Under the pieces are notes generated by a model, which was given only the letters and a program-made list of their open reading frames with translations, was not told the origin of the DNA and made no database searches. Positions 61,924 to 64,000 of a stretch of 64,000 nt of DNA are shown in pieces; positions within the stretch are counted from its first letter, which is position 1; each line of letters opens with the position of its first letter. The stretch is from Cytophagales bacterium. Its GTDB lineage: Bacteria; Bacteroidota; Bacteroidia; Cytophagales; Thermoflexibacteraceae. The stretch covers positions 62,001 through 126,000 of the forward strand of contig JAAFKA010000010.1 in assembly GCA_013299115.1 (NCBI GenBank), given 5' to 3'. Position numbers and translations under genes: made by a program.

Positions 61924-63936
61924 ATGATAAAAACTTCACTTCTTCTTATTGTTTTACTTTCCTTAGTTAGCAGCCACCAAAATTTTGCCCAAGACAGTCT
62001 GCCACCTATTTTGCAGGCAGATGTAAAAGAATTATTGGAAACAAAATTGGAAGTCAATCAAGAGGAAGTTATCTCTACGGGAAGTTTCAAAGAGGCTTTG
62101 CTGCGAGAGGCTGCGGGCATTATGTCGGTCATTTCTGCCGAAACTATCCGCAACACCGCAGCACGAGATTTGCGTGAGTTACTTTCCATTGTGGCTGGTT
62201 TTGATTTTAATGTAGAAACATCAGACAATGTGATTACGCTGGTGGTGAGGGGCAATTCGGCAGGTTCGGCAGGTTTGTTGCTCATGGTCAATGACGTGAT
62301 GATGAATGACGTAGCTTATGGAACTTATCTTTTTGCCAACCGCATACCCTTAGACCATATAGAAAAAATAGAAATTGTTAGGGGAACAGGCTCTTTGCAA
62401 TATGGCGGGGCTGCATCTTTGGCGGTTATCAACATTATCACCAAAAAATACGAACAAGGCAAAGGCACTACCATTGCTGCCCAAAACGGCATTTCTGATG
62501 GCAAATTTTCTCGGCATACTATCTATTTTTCCACAGCCCAACGCTATCAAAACAAGGTTGATGTATCCTTATCTGGTTTTCGGGGCTACCTCCGCCAAAG
62601 CAACGCCACAGACAACGTAATGGTAAACGGGGCAGAAAAATTTATCAACTATGCAGACAGTGCCATGACTACAAGCACCAATGTTAGTTTGAGCATACAA
62701 TATAAAGATTGGAAGGTCAGTATGCTATACGAAGATTTTGATAGCAAAAATGCGTATTTGGCAGGCGAAGTTTATTACAAAGGATTGTATGCAACCCTTA
62801 GCAATACTTTTCATTTGGGCAAAAAACTCACTTTTACACCGCTGTATAGTTTTCGTTCACAAGAGCCTTGGAACTATAGCAACCACCCCACTGCCAATAA
62901 GTTGTTTAATTTGGACATCCGCAGACATACGCTAAGTGGTATTTTTCGTTACATACCCAACAAAAATTTGGCTATCAACACAGGGTTTAATTTTTTTGAT
63001 GATGTATTGACTGCCCAATTTCCCCAGCAAATTTTCTCCAACGGTAAGGGCAATTTCTCCGTTAGTAACTTTGGCGTGCTTGCCGAAATGACCTATAATT
63101 CCAAATTTGGAAACCTCATAGCAGGCATAAGGTTAGACAAATACAGCAGTAGCAAAAATGCCGTTTTGATACCTCGCCTTGCTTACACCAAAATTTTTGG
63201 TAATTTTCACGCCAAAGCCCTGTATAGTTTTGCCTTCCGAAATCCATTGGCAGCCGAAATAGCCATAGCCACAGAGGGAATAGAACCACAAAAATCGCAG
63301 AGTGTGGAGGTAGAAATTGGCTACAAATGGAAAGACAAATTAACCATAGCCGCCAATGTTTTCAATATTATGAACTCTGATGTAATTGTTTATACTTTCA
63401 ACAACAACGTATCTGATTATGCCAATCAAGGAAGTTCTGGCACAAATGGGGCAGAAATAGAACTAAAATACCAATACAAAAAGTTGTACTTTCGCAGCAA
63501 TTATTCCTACTATACCACCAATTACAGTAAAAATGGACTTGCAAGCCTGTTTTTTGCCGTAGCCCCCGAAGACCAAACTCCCGACAACATCATTCCCAAC
63601 AATCCTAACCAATTTTTGGGCATTGCCAACCACAAAGTTACTGCACAAATGAGCTACCAATGGACAAGTCAATTCAGTTCGCAAGTTGCTTTCACAGGGC
63701 ATGGGGCAAGGACAATTCCTTCGGGCAACGAGTCTTTGCAACAAGGCGAAACCTATTTGCTCAATCTCAATTTTTCGTACAGAAATTTATTGACAAAGGG
63801 CTTAACCTTAGATGTTGGAGTCTATAATTTGCTCAACCAACGGCTGCTGCTTGCCCCCTATAATTTTGGCGACGAAGCCTTTTATGTGTTGGAAAATAAT
63901 AGGGAGTTTGTGGTGAAAGTGAAGTATGGGCTGTAA
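61924..63936 (+). CDS. TonB-dependent outer-membrane receptor, paralogue 2
   Basis: This 670-residue paralogue of 53650 has a signal peptide (MIKTSLLLIVLLSLVSSHQN), the same LQADVKELLETKLEVNQEEV start, the TonB-box-like EEVISTGSFKE, and a plug with ARDLRELLSIVAGFDF and DHIEKIEIVRGTGSLQYGGA. The barrel ends in NREFVVKVKYGL. The N-terminal 40 residues of the mature proteins, the plug and several barrel strands (NFHAKALYSFAFRNP) are nearly the same in both, so the pair is a duplication that now flanks the defence/TA island. The substrate is unknown. Confidence 0.92.
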   Translation: MIKTSLLLIVLLSLVSSHQNFAQDSLPPILQADVKELLETKLEVNQEEVISTGSFKEALLREAAGIMSVISAETIRNTAARDLRELLSIVAGFDFNVETSDNVITLVVRGNSAGSAGLLLMVNDVMMNDVAYGTYLFANRIPLDHIEKIEIVRGTGSLQYGGAASLAVINIITKKYEQGKGTTIAAQNGISDGKFSRHTIYFSTAQRYQNKVDVSLSGFRGYLRQSNATDNVMVNGAEKFINYADSAMTTSTNVSLSIQYKDWKVSMLYEDFDSKNAYLAGEVYYKGLYATLSNTFHLGKKLTFTPLYSFRSQEPWNYSNHPTANKLFNLDIRRHTLSGIFRYIPNKNLAINTGFNFFDDVLTAQFPQQIFSNGKGNFSVSNFGVLAEMTYNSKFGNLIAGIRLDKYSSSKNAVLIPRLAYTKIFGNFHAKALYSFAFRNPLAAEIAIATEGIEPQKSQSVEVEIGYKWKDKLTIAANVFNIMNSDVIVYTFNNNVSDYANQGSSGTNGAEIELKYQYKKLYFRSNYSYYTTNYSKNGLASLFFAVAPEDQTPDNIIPNNPNQFLGIANHKVTAQMSYQWTSQFSSQVAFTGHGARTIPSGNESLQQGETYLLNLNFSYRNLLTKGLTLDVGVYNLLNQRLLLAPYNFGDEAFYVLENNREFVVKVKYGL

Positions 63937-63940
63937 AATA

Positions 63941-64000
63941 CTATTTATCTATCACAATGACTTCCAACTCTTTTCCCACTTTTATTGTGGCTGCCTTGTT
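63941..64000 (-). CDS. C-terminal end of an unidentified minus-strand gene
   Basis: The minus strand is open from the right window edge to a TAG at 63941-63943, ending NKAATIKVGKELEVIVIDK and stop. The beta-strand-like, codon-usage-compatible peptide suggests a real gene converging on the TonB receptor, but 19 codons do not allow identification. Confidence 0.35.
   Translation of the reverse strand, partial: NKAATIKVGKELEVIVIDK

Noticed and set aside
1-64000. tRNA, rRNA, transposase or phage structural genes
   Set aside because: I looked for cloverleaf-like segments and transposase or integrase motifs and saw none, but short RNA genes could have been missed by eye.

Overview
The window looks like a Bacteroidota chromosome, most likely of the Cytophagales or a related gliding/aquatic lineage. 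The DNA is AT-rich and purine-rich Shine-Dalgarno sites are largely absent. Several genes are preceded by the Bacteroidota -7 box TAnnTTTG. The gene content is also typical: WG-repeat protein, GT117/DUF2723 membrane protein, large TonB-dependent receptors, two-component-propeller and TPR proteins ending in SpoIIE phosphatase domains, and proteins with an 'ILDVKSTDKGVLIPRM'-type N-terminus. No tRNA, rRNA, CRISPR array or transposase was recognised. The species cannot be named from the sequence.

Layout. 1-6909: a propeller/SpoIIE sensor phosphatase (minus strand, C-terminus cut by the window edge), a small membrane protein, pheT and a 2Fe-2S ferredoxin. 7119-9627: two tandem Schlafen/AlbA_2-type ATP-binding proteins. 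9643-22672: a tightly packed surface-polysaccharide cluster (Wzt-like ABC ATPase, sugar aminotransferase, SGNH hydrolase, WbqC-like protein, two paired propeller proteins, GNAT, several methyltransferases, GT2, GT11 fucosyltransferase, GDP-mannose dehydratase). It contains the wreck of an AbiE-type toxin-antitoxin pair. 22725-31505: a membrane coiled-coil protein, an RND exporter carrying an in-frame GC-rich palindromic element, a PLP desulfhydrase/deaminase, ftsY and a WG-repeat protein. 31758-34960: two tandem surface-protein paralogues separated by a nested inverted repeat of about 340 bp. 35041-41783: a decayed ABC-permease remnant, pirin, nuoM, divIC, ligA, a lipoprotein and a DUF2459 protein. 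41946-50097: signalling and housekeeping genes (REC-adenylate cyclase, thioesterase, CheB, response regulator, coaBC, TPR-GAF-SpoIIE, VanX-like dipeptidase, MGMT). 50163-53345: GT117 protein. 53650-63936: two paralogous TonB-dependent receptors bracketing an accessory island.

The island (55737-61573) is the most interesting part. It holds a Septu-like pair (PtuA-type ATPase and PtuB-type HNH nuclease), a TPR-coiled-coil-SpoIIE phosphatase starting 9 nt after the nuclease, and a three-gene set that looks like a toxin-antitoxin-chaperone (TAC) module: HigB/Gp49-like toxin, Xre antitoxin with a C-terminal tail, and a probable SecB-like protein.

The second theme is dispersed palindromic DNA. At least two families recur within 64 kb, a stem of the GAACTAACATTT type (four copies) and a stem of the TTATCAGACACCT type (three copies, one with a compensatory base-pair change). 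There are also several long single hairpins, mostly just downstream of genes or between operons. Functions are inferred from motifs and remembered family features only; no database search was run.
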